DNA of 12,013 nt. It comes from JAUXLW01 sp964195005. Lineage in GTDB: Bacteria; Actinomycetota; Acidimicrobiia; Spongiisociales; SHLN01. The position numbers were made by a program, and so were the translations under genes. Positions within the stretch are counted from its first letter, which is position 1; every line of letters begins with the position of its first letter. The stretch spans positions 1 through 12,013 of the forward strand of contig CAXMOO010000222.1 in NCBI GenBank assembly GCA_964195005.1, given 5' to 3'. Of this stretch, positions 6,554 through 12,013 are shown in pieces. The notes beneath the pieces were generated by a model. That model did not search any database, was not told the origin of the DNA, and was given only the letters and a program-made list of their open reading frames with translations.

Positions 6554-7446
6554 ACCTGCTCGCTGCCGCGGTCACCGGAGTGTTTGTGTATCTGGCGGCC
6601 GGATTCCTCACTGGAAACCCTCCGACGTTTACCCGGTTGCGGGGACGGCGGAGCAAAGATGGCCGGGCCAAGCTGTGGCTGACCCAGGCCGGCGTGGATC
6701 TGACTCCCCGGCAGTTCTGGGCTGGTTCGGCAGTCGTCGGGCTTGCGGCGTTTGCCGCGTCCTGGGGATTGAGTGGCGCATGGGCGGTAGCGCTGGTTCC
6801 CGGGATCTCGACCGGGCTCTTGCCGCGGGCCTACTTCAGTCGTCGGCGAACTCGTCGTCTCGGTGAAGCGATCGAGGCGTGGCCTGATGGCCTTCGCGAC
6901 CTCGTCGCATCGATCAGTGCCGGACGGGCCCTTCCCGGGGCGATCGCGGCAATGGCCGAGAACGGGCCGGCTCCTCTGAAGCGAGCATTTGGGCGTTTCC
7001 CAACCCTGAGCCAGATGTACGGGGTCCCGGCGGCGCTCAAGCTGATCCGTGAGGAGATGGGGGACCCGACCTCCGACCGGGTGATAGAGGTGCTGCTCAT
7101 GGCTTACGAACGGGGAGGCCCGACGGTTACGCGAATCCTTACAGATCTGTCCGAGGCTGTTGTCCAGGACCTGCGAACACTCGAAGAGATTCGCACGGCT
7201 GAGTTGGAGCAAATCATCAACGCCCGGGTGGTGTTTGCCCTGCCATGGCTGGTTCTGCTCTTGATGACAATTCGTGGCGACCAATTCCGCGACTTCTACC
7301 AAAGTGCCCTCGGTGTTGTCACAGTGGCAATCGGGGCCGCGCTCAGTTTGCTGGGAATCTGGATCGTCTCCCACCTCAGCCGCGAGCCCGGAGAGCCGCG
7401 AGTTCTCGGGGCGGGCGGCCCCGTGCTCGGCGGTGAGGACCTATGA
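6550..7446 (+). CDS. tadB: TadB-like inner-membrane platform protein
   Basis: The 298-residue protein has an N-terminal membrane segment (about 4-21), a hydrophobic pair (about 58-92), a cytoplasmic T2SSF/GspF domain (about 104-225, with AWPDGLRDLVASISAGRAL and LLMAYERGG) and two C-terminal membrane segments (about 226-241 and 254-275). This is the TadB layout. With TadC it forms the membrane platform that the TadA motor drives. It begins at an ATGA overlap with tadA; a GGAGGG lies about 18 bases upstream, so coupling with the gene before is likely. The longer upstream frame is antiparallel-free but lies within tadA and adds no domain. Confidence 0.9.
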   Translation: MNLLAAAVTGVFVYLAAGFLTGNPPTFTRLRGRRSKDGRAKLWLTQAGVDLTPRQFWAGSAVVGLAAFAASWGLSGAWAVALVPGISTGLLPRAYFSRRRTRRLGEAIEAWPDGLRDLVASISAGRALPGAIAAMAENGPAPLKRAFGRFPTLSQMYGVPAALKLIREEMGDPTSDRVIEVLLMAYERGGPTVTRILTDLSEAVVQDLRTLEEIRTAELEQIINARVVFALPWLVLLLMTIRGDQFRDFYQSALGVVTVAIGAALSLLGIWIVSHLSREPGEPRVLGAGGPVLGGEDL

Positions 7447-8390
7447 CCGCGCTACTGCCGGCGGTCTTCACAGCTCTAGCCGTATCGATGGTGGTCAGAG
7501 CCCTTCTTCCACCGCGGAGCCGTCTCAGGTCACGAGTAAGTCCATATTCGATAGTGGCCAGGGCGAGCCTGGACAGGACGGTGGACTTCTTCGAGCCCGA
7601 TGCCGTCACCTTGTCGGGGACCACCATCCAGCGGTTGTTCGGCCCACCCATCCAGGCGGCGGCCCGTGGCTTGGGAAAAATGATGGATAGCGGTGGCGAG
7701 GAGCTCCTGTTGCGCAGGTTGCGCCAGGCCGATGTGCTGCAACAGATCCCCGACCATCAGCGTCTCGCCGAGTATCGACTGCGTCAGTTGGCATCCGCTT
7801 TGCTCGGTGCCGGCGGTGGCCTCGCGGCCGGCCTGGTTCTCGGCAGGGGGACCGTGCTCATATTGACGCTGGGACTTCTTGGTTTCCTCGGCGGCGTCAC
7901 TCGCTGGCGAGGCAGGATCGATGGAGCCATTGAGCAACGCCGGGAACGCGCCCGGATTGAGCTCTACACAGTCAACCAACTGTTGGCGATGCGCACTCGT
8001 GCCGGGGGCGGGGTCATCCAGGCTGTGCAACACGTCGCCGAGCGCGGCGACGGGGTTGTGGTTGGCGACCTGCGAGATGCGCTTCGTCTCCATCGTGGAG
8101 GCCTTCCTGCCTTTGATGCGTTTACGCGTATTGCCGACATGACCGCCGAGCCGTATGCGGCCCGGACCTATCGGGTCTTGGGTGCCGCCGAGGAGCGAGG
8201 GACAGATCTCGCAAGCGCCTTGCTGGCCCTGAGCTCCGACGTGCGCGAGGCGCGACGCGATGCGCTGCGACGCCGGGCCACCAAGCGACGGGCCGCCATG
8301 CTGATCCCCATCATCGGTCTGATGGCGCCGGTCATGCTGCTGTTCATCGTCGCCCCGATAACCGATCTGGTGTTCGGAATTACCCGCTAG
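7443..8390 (+). CDS. tadC: TadC-like inner-membrane platform protein
   Basis: The 315-residue last gene of the operon overlaps tadB by ATGA, with GTGAGGA just ahead of the start. A membrane segment at about 3-22 is followed by a soluble stretch, two membrane segments (about 117-152), a T2SSF domain (about 173-280, with NQLLAMRTRAGGGVIQAVQHVAERG and AAEERGTDLASALLAL-type helices) and a C-terminal membrane segment (about 285-308). It pairs with TadB in the platform. After this gene the strand switches, so pilin, TadE/TadF-like pseudopilins and prepilin peptidase are not downstream in this transcript. Confidence 0.9.
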   Translation: MTALLPAVFTALAVSMVVRALLPPRSRLRSRVSPYSIVARASLDRTVDFFEPDAVTLSGTTIQRLFGPPIQAAARGLGKMMDSGGEELLLRRLRQADVLQQIPDHQRLAEYRLRQLASALLGAGGGLAAGLVLGRGTVLILTLGLLGFLGGVTRWRGRIDGAIEQRRERARIELYTVNQLLAMRTRAGGGVIQAVQHVAERGDGVVVGDLRDALRLHRGGLPAFDAFTRIADMTAEPYAARTYRVLGAAEERGTDLASALLALSSDVREARRDALRRRATKRRAAMLIPIIGLMAPVMLLFIVAPITDLVFGITR

Positions 8391-8399
8391 GAGGCGGGT
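8382..8399 (+). terminator. Candidate hairpin at the end of the Tad operon
   Basis: ACCCGC and GCGGGT form a 6-bp stem with a 6-base loop. The left arm lies in the last codons of tadC and the loop holds the stop codon. An overlapping alternative pairs GGAGG with CCTCC just downstream. No T-tract follows, so intrinsic termination is doubtful. Confidence 0.3.
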
Positions 8400-8510
8400 T
8401 CCTCCGGGAAGCAGTTCGTGACTAACTGGAGCGAGGGCAGCATCTGTTGGTGGATGGTCGGGTTGCTAAGACACTCCATTCCGCAGTCGGTCCGGTGGAT
8501 AACGACGAGC

Positions 8511-8530
8511 TCCGGCTTTGGGGTGCCGGA
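8511..8530 (-). terminator. Candidate hairpin after the PEP-mutase-family gene
   Basis: TCCGGC and GCCGGA form a 6-bp stem around an 8-base loop. It lies about 10 bases beyond the stop codon of the minus-strand gene. There is no clear T-tract in the minus-strand transcript direction. Confidence 0.3.
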
Positions 8531-8539
8531 CGGTCAGTT

Positions 8540-9355
8540 TCAGCCGAACGCGGCGTTCCGGTCGGCCGCACCCCGGCTCGCGGCGGCCCAGTAGCCATAC
8601 GTGCCCTGCTCGAGGAATTCGCGGGCCGCTTCAGCCACGGCGCCGATACCGACCAGGTTGAAACCGCCGCCGACGGAGATACGTTTGACCCCGAGCTCTG
8701 CAAGTTCCGTAACGGTGGGAGCGCCCGGCAGTGCGAGCACGTTGACCGGAAGATCGACCGCTTCGACGAGGCGCCGAATATCGCCGGCATCGGTGACTCC
8801 CGGCGCATACAGGACATCGGCTCCCGCCTCCTGAAAGGCTTGCAGCCGCGAGATGGTGTTGTCCAGATCGGGACGGTGGTGCAGGTAGTTCTCTGCCCGG
8901 GCGGTGATAACGAGGCGCACCGGACCTTCGTGAGCAGCCGCGGCGGCGGCCGTCACCCGGGCGGCGGCTGTCGCCGGGTCATATATCGGGTTGTCGTCGT
9001 CACCGGTGTGATCCTCAATCGAAAAGCCGGCCAGGCCCACCTCCGCCGCGAGACGGGCGGTCTCGGCCACATCTGCAGGCTCGTGAGCGAAGCCGTTCTC
9101 GAGGTCAGCGCTCACCGGGAGCTCGGTGGCCGCCACTATGGAGGCTGCGTGGGCCAAAGCTTCTTCTCTGGTTACCCCGCCGTCGAGCCGACCTAGGGTG
9201 GCGGCATGGCCCGAGCTGGTGGTCGCCAGAGCGTGGAAGCCGAGCGAAGCGAAGAGCTTGGCCGACCCGGCATCCCACGGATTCGGTAGCAACAGCGGCG
9301 CGTCCCCATGGTGTAGCTCGAGGAAGTGCCGCGCCCGGGCGGCCTGGTCCGTCAT
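8540..9355 (-). CDS. Isocitrate lyase/PEP mutase superfamily enzyme
   Basis: The 271-residue protein has the hallmarks of the superfamily's (beta/alpha)8 barrel enzymes that act on C-C or P-C bonds of 2-oxo or 2-hydroxy acids with Mg2+. NPWDAGSAKLFASLGFHALA (25-44) and TTSSGHAATLGRLDG (45-59) form the first barrel strands. SADLENGF (82-89) supplies acidic metal ligands, and FSIEDHTG (111-118) gives Glu114. ITARAENYL (150-158) and VGGGFNLVGIG (228-238) follow. The active-site loop lacks the KKCGH cysteine of isocitrate lyase and the EDK pattern of PEP mutase, so it is neither of those. It is nearer to the widespread group annotated as PEP phosphonomutase-like or oxaloacetate decarboxylase-like, with unknown substrate. 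The only ribosome-site candidate is TAGGG. It is divergent from the kinase-like gene. Confidence 0.88.
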   Translation of the reverse strand: MTDQAARARHFLELHHGDAPLLLPNPWDAGSAKLFASLGFHALATTSSGHAATLGRLDGGVTREEALAHAASIVAATELPVSADLENGFAHEPADVAETARLAAEVGLAGFSIEDHTGDDDNPIYDPATAAARVTAAAAAAHEGPVRLVITARAENYLHHRPDLDNTISRLQAFQEAGADVLYAPGVTDAGDIRRLVEAVDLPVNVLALPGAPTVTELAELGVKRISVGGGFNLVGIGAVAEAAREFLEQGTYGYWAAASRGAADRNAAFG

Positions 9356-9363
9356 GGGGTCAC

Positions 9364-9386
9364 CCTAGGAGGACCGGCCTCCTAGG
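9364..9386. promoter_or_regulatory. Perfect 9-bp-arm inverted repeat upstream of the PEP-mutase-family gene
   Basis: CCTAGGAGG (9364-9372) and CCTCCTAGG (9378-9386) are perfect inverted copies separated by five bases (ACCGG). The element begins 8 bases upstream of the minus-strand start codon. As DNA it could be a dimer-bound operator. As RNA it would fold into a stable hairpin next to the ribosome site and put an AGGAGG inside the stem. Confidence 0.55.
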
Positions 9387-9507
9387 TACCAGCGGAGGGA
9401 GCCGACTGGCAGGCGGGACACATTGAACGGTTCGGCTCACCGTCTCGGCATGCGATCATGGCCTCCGCCTACCATTACCCGACCCCCTGTATAGGAGGAC
9501 GTCTCGG

Positions 9508-10935
9508 GTGGAAGAGGGTCGATCGGCTGCAGCGATACAGACGCAAATGTGGTCGCCACCAGACGCAAAGGGAGATTTCGCCGACGTCTACACGGCCGTC
9601 GAGAGTGAAATCCGCCGCATACTGGATGAGCGGGGGCAGTCGATTCCCACAGTTCCGAGTGGCATGTTCGGAGATTGGCGATTCCAGGGCGAGTACTTCC
9701 AGGCAACCAGCTCCACGCTCATTGTTATCAGCTCGCCGCGAGCCCACAGCGAGTACGTCCTCAAGGTGCTGCGTGAGCCCAACTACCGGCTGCAGGACAG
9801 TTCAGGCCCGATATGGTCGAACGATGCCGGCCATATGCTCTTTCCCTGGAGTGGTGCTGCCGACGACGACCTCGATGCGGGTATCGGCTTCCAGCACGAC
9901 AGCCTCTTGGGAGAGCTATCCCGCGGAGAGTTGTTCAACCCGGAGCACTCGCCATACGTTGGCCTCGTAGCCGTCGAGCAGATCGACGTGACCGCTGTGC
10001 GCCTGCGGCCCATCGACGAGTGTTCGGTGCCCGATCGAGTCTTCCCCGGGCTGCTGATGGAGAAGGTGCCTCTCGTCGCCTCCGTTGCCAACGTGATCGC
10101 CGACTGGCCTGATCTCTGGCCGGAGTTCTCGACCAGCGATATGGAGAATCTCTGCGCAGCCGGTGCCCTCGCCTTCGATCGAGGGAGCATAAGGGCGCCC
10201 TCCAGCCTGCAGGAACGTTACGGGACTGCCGAGTTCTTTCGTCATTGCCTGGTCTTGGAGACACCGCAGCAGGCTGCCCGGATGGGTGAGCTGCCCCAGT
10301 ACAGGAACAACCCGGCGATTGTGGCGGCCTCCGATCACGCCAAGAGGTTGGTCGGGGTGTTCGAGCAGTTCGTCGACGAGCATGCGGATCGCCTTGGCGA
10401 GGCCGGTCGCACGGTGGTCATCGGCCACGCCGACACCAAGCCGAGCAACGCCGCCATTGCTGCTAAGTCCCGTGATGAGGTCGTGCAGATGGTCAAAAAC
10501 CCCGAGCTGCTGCAATTCGTGCTGCTCGATGCCCAATCCCTGGCGGTGAAAGCGGCCATGCTCCATGGGACCGAAGAGGGGGGCGTGTATTACGCCCACT
10601 GGCCGTTCGTGCCCCGAACCCAGCAGTTGGCGTTCAGCTTGAAGAGCCTGCTCGGCCTCGGTCTCGACGATATGCACGACCACGCACTCGATATCGTCCT
10701 GCAAAAGGGATTTGGTACCACCCTGGGCGAATGGGACCGATGGTGGCTGGCGTTCTACTACATCCAGGCCGCCTACAAGATGGGCGGCGTAGAAACGCTG
10801 GTGAATGCGGACAATTACAATGCCAAGTCGCCGGCCGAGATCAAGGACGACCACCGGCTGCAGCTGGTCATGGAAGCGTATCCGGCCAAAGCGCTCGAGC
10901 TCGCCGAACACGCTCTGAAACTGGCCCGCACGTGA
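9508..10935 (+). CDS. Kinase-like protein of unknown function (protein kinase/aminoglycoside phosphotransferase fold)
   Basis: This 475-residue protein starts at GTG with a consensus AGGAGG 9 bases upstream. I do not recognise the family by name, but the kinase-fold signature is visible. YVLKVL puts Lys86 where the ATP-anchoring lysine sits. LLMEKV (182-187) looks like the hinge strand. GHADTKPSN (306-314) matches the catalytic loop HxDxxxxN, with His307, Asp309 and Asn314. LLDAQ (339-343) places Asp341 as the metal-binding aspartate of the DFG position. About 130 residues of helical C-terminal region follow, rich in Trp, Tyr and His (for example WDRWWLAFYYIQAAYKM). No signal peptide or membrane segment is seen. 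The substrate could be a small molecule or a protein. The gene stands alone, divergent from the PEP-mutase-family gene. Fold call is moderate, function unknown. Confidence 0.75.
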   Translation: MEEGRSAAAIQTQMWSPPDAKGDFADVYTAVESEIRRILDERGQSIPTVPSGMFGDWRFQGEYFQATSSTLIVISSPRAHSEYVLKVLREPNYRLQDSSGPIWSNDAGHMLFPWSGAADDDLDAGIGFQHDSLLGELSRGELFNPEHSPYVGLVAVEQIDVTAVRLRPIDECSVPDRVFPGLLMEKVPLVASVANVIADWPDLWPEFSTSDMENLCAAGALAFDRGSIRAPSSLQERYGTAEFFRHCLVLETPQQAARMGELPQYRNNPAIVAASDHAKRLVGVFEQFVDEHADRLGEAGRTVVIGHADTKPSNAAIAAKSRDEVVQMVKNPELLQFVLLDAQSLAVKAAMLHGTEEGGVYYAHWPFVPRTQQLAFSLKSLLGLGLDDMHDHALDIVLQKGFGTTLGEWDRWWLAFYYIQAAYKMGGVETLVNADNYNAKSPAEIKDDHRLQLVMEAYPAKALELAEHALKLART

Positions 10936-10970
10936 TCGCCACATGATGAGCGGGCATTACCGCTGGACTC

Positions 10971-11001
10971 CATGGCCGATGACGATAGGCGGACGGCCAT
11001 G
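10971..11001 (+). terminator. Hairpin after the kinase-like gene
   Basis: CATGGCCG (10971-10978) and CGGCCATG (10994-11001) form a perfect 8-bp stem with a 15-base loop, 35 bases after the stop codon. No T-tract follows. It is the best termination candidate for this gene. Confidence 0.4.
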
Positions 11002-11079
11002 TCCCCAAGGCGCGCCTAAGCGGCAATCCCCAGCCGTCCCAGACCACTCGATGTGTGCCTTATTGATACTTGGGGCATG
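10998..11079 (+). repeat. Diverged non-coding repeat, copy 1, with terminal inverted arms
   Basis: The core is CGGCAATC (11021-11028) followed by AGACCACTCGATGTGTGC (11041-11058). Both parts recur in order at 11814-11848. This copy is bounded by CATG-T-CCCCAAG on the left and CTTGGGGCATG on the right, which are inverted copies apart from the extra T. It also contains the 10-bp palindrome AGGCGCGCCT (11008-11017). The origin is unknown: it could be a small non-autonomous element or a structured RNA. Confidence 0.4.
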
Positions 11080-11331
11080 CTGCGGGGTGTTCCCGTAGCG
11101 GTGAGGCCAGCTAATCGGTGTAGGTATAGGCGTGGCTCTTGAGGTCGGGGATTTCTCCAGCTTTCTCTACTCGATGTATGCCGTTGTGTGCGGGTTCCTG
11201 TCAGGCCCGTTGTTGCACCGATTGGTTTGATTCACAGATTCCCATGGGCCGTTTGGCCCTGTGCGACTGCCCTGACCAACTCATACTTACCTGTGTCGAC
11301 ATGTGCTGTGTGTCGGCCGTGAGGTGTTGAG

Positions 11332-11683
11332 ATGAACGTTCTGGTGATCCTTAACGATCCGCCTTATGGAACGGAGCGCAGCTACAACGGGCTGCGGCTT
11401 GCTTGTTCACTAGCACGAGGGGATGAGGAAAGCGTGCGGGTCTTCCTCATCGGCGACGCTGCAGCCTGCGCCAAAACGGGGTCAGAGCGTGCCGAAGGGC
11501 TACTACCACATCGAGAGGATGCTCAGGACAGTGCACCGGCGCGAAGGCGTGATCGGTGTCTGTGGTTCCTGCATGGATGCTCGCGGCATCACCGACGGCG
11601 AGCTCGTTGAGGGATGCCACCGCAGCAGCCTCGGTGAGTTGACCGATTGGATACCGTGGGCGGAGCAAGTTCTGACCTTCTAA
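11332..11683 (+). pseudogene. DsrE-family sulfur-relay-like protein gene, interrupted by a 1-base frameshift
   Basis: Two frames join into one DsrE-family protein. The first 48 codons (starting MNVLVILNDPPYGTERSYNG) end at AAA 11473-11475. One extra A at about 11476 breaks the frame, and from 11477 the second frame gives RGQSVPKGYYHIERML through CGSCMDARGITD to the C-terminus WAEQVLTF. Removing one A from the AAAA run restores a 116-residue protein, the normal family length. The family carries sulfur on a cysteine in relay or redox reactions in the cytoplasm; here C77 and C80 in CGSC would be the candidates. GAGGTG 5 bases before the ATG supports the start. As written, translation ends at 11610 with a wrong C-terminus and no CGSC. 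It may be a recent pseudogene or a base-call or assembly error. Confidence 0.85.
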
Positions 11684-11716
11684 CCGCCGCCTGAAGCTCA
11701 AGCTCGCCGTTGCCGT

Positions 11717-11746
11717 ACAGCCGCACGAGTGCGGATGTCTTTGATT
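11717..11746 (+). terminator. Terminator-like hairpin after the DsrE gene
   Basis: CCGCA and TGCGG form a 5-bp stem with a CGAG tetraloop. ACA and TGT extend it by three pairs after one mismatch. A short T-rich tail (CTTTGATT) follows. It lies 33 bases after the stop codon, a normal place for an intrinsic terminator, though the tail is weak. Confidence 0.45.
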
Positions 11747-11781
11747 CGGGCCAAGCCGCACAGAACGACACCCGTGGAAAA

Positions 11782-11860
11782 CATGCTCCCCCTAGTCGGA
11801 GGCGTCCTGTAACCGGCAATCTACGCTCCCCACACCACTCCATATGTGCTGCCTGAGTAT
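11782..11860 (+). repeat. Diverged non-coding repeat, copy 2
   Basis: CGGCAATC (11814-11821) and ACACCACTCCATATGTGC (11831-11848) match copy 1 in the same order and orientation; the second block is identical at 15 of 18 positions. Upstream, CATGCTCCCC resembles the left arm of copy 1, but the spacing to the core is 9 bases longer. The right inverted arm is not evident here. Together the copies flank the broken DsrE gene. Confidence 0.4.
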
Positions 11861-12013
11861 GCGTCGCCCAGAAGCTCACTGGGTTTGAGCGGGACAGTGA
11901 CTTGCCGGCACTAAAGCAGATACGTTCAGGCAACGAGCGGAACGTCAAGCCTCTGCATGTTTCTCATCCAATAAGGGTCCCCAACCAGCCGAATGCATGA
12001 CAGGGTCCGATGC

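Larger units (their letters stand above)
10936..11331. other. Gene-free stretch between the kinase-like and DsrE genes
   Basis: I see no supported gene here. Short open frames exist on both strands, including a Cys-rich 63-codon one, but none has a ribosome site or a recognisable motif. The stretch holds a hairpin right after the kinase-like gene, one copy of the diverged repeat and a further partial match to it, and the ribosome site of the DsrE gene (GAGGTG, 5 bases before its ATG). Its composition is lower in GC than the neighbouring genes. Confidence 0.6.
11684..12013. other. Gene-free stretch to the right window edge
   Basis: No gene is supported on either strand. A 119-codon minus-strand open frame overlaps the end of the DsrE gene and has no motif or credible composition. 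The stretch contains a terminator-like hairpin just after the DsrE gene and the second copy of the diverged repeat. The last 130 bases show nothing I can name. Confidence 0.55.

Noticed and set aside
6466..7374. A 302-codon open frame on the minus strand opposite tadB
   Set aside because: tadB matches its family and is coupled to both neighbours; the antisense frame shows no motif.
8447..9196. A 249-codon plus-strand frame opposite the PEP-mutase-family gene
   Set aside because: Gly/Arg-rich shadow; the minus-strand frame has clear barrel-enzyme motifs.
9916..10944. A 342-codon open frame on the minus strand opposite the kinase-like gene
   Set aside because: It is antisense to a frame with a consensus ribosome site and kinase motifs, has no recognisable domain, and is the kind of shadow frame expected in GC-rich DNA.
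11139..11330. A small Cys-rich 63-codon frame upstream of the DsrE gene
   Set aside because: No ribosome site, no spaced CxxC pattern, and it overlaps the DsrE ribosome site. Treated as non-coding.
10998..11860. Integron cassette with attC sites around the DsrE gene
   Set aside because: GCCTAAG in copy 1 resembles an attC left end, but no matching GTTRRRY right end or paired inner boxes were found in either copy, and no integrase is in the window.
1..12013. CRISPR arrays, tRNA, rRNA, transposase or phage genes
   Set aside because: No regularly spaced repeats, cloverleaf-like sequences or recognisable mobile-element proteins were seen by eye on either strand.

Overview
The window is GC-rich chromosomal DNA with tightly packed genes, GTG as well as ATG starts, and products typical of a free-living high-GC Gram-positive (actinobacterial) lineage. 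An Acidimicrobiia-like bacterium is my best guess. That is an inference from gene content and style; no rRNA or other marker gene is present to fix it.

Left part (1-3211): the 5' two-thirds of a DHH-family phosphoesterase gene runs off the left edge on the minus strand. It is followed by a divergent gene for a secreted lipoprotein with a zinc-metallopeptidase motif (767-2059), a small four-CxxC zinc-ribbon protein (2076-2399, minus), an unrecognised 177-residue protein that may hold two copies of one small beta domain (2444-2977), and a small BldC/excisionase-type DNA-binding protein (2981-3211, minus).

Centre (3391-8390): a five-gene operon encodes the cytoplasmic and membrane engine of a Tad/Flp-type pilus or secretion machine: CpaB/RcpC-like SAF protein, CpaE/TadZ-like localisation ATPase, CpaF/TadA motor ATPase, and the TadB and TadC platform proteins. 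All four junctions are 4-base ATGA stop-start overlaps, so translation is probably coupled. No pilin, TadE/TadF-like pseudopilin, prepilin peptidase or secretin is present in the window. The small DNA-binding protein is divergent from this operon across an A+T-rich islet carrying two 10-bp direct repeats, which makes it a candidate regulator.

Right part (8540-12013): an isocitrate lyase/PEP mutase superfamily enzyme (minus) has a perfect 9-bp-arm inverted repeat just upstream of its start. Divergent from it is a 475-residue protein of unknown role that carries the catalytic-loop signature of the kinase/aminoglycoside-phosphotransferase fold. Last comes a DsrE-family gene broken by one extra A, sitting in gene-poor DNA and flanked by two diverged copies of a non-coding repeat.

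The best leads are the kinase-like orphan, the regulator/direct-repeat/Tad operon arrangement, the degenerate CpaE nucleotide site, and the repeat-flanked frameshifted DsrE gene. No CRISPR array, tRNA, rRNA or recognisable transposase was seen.
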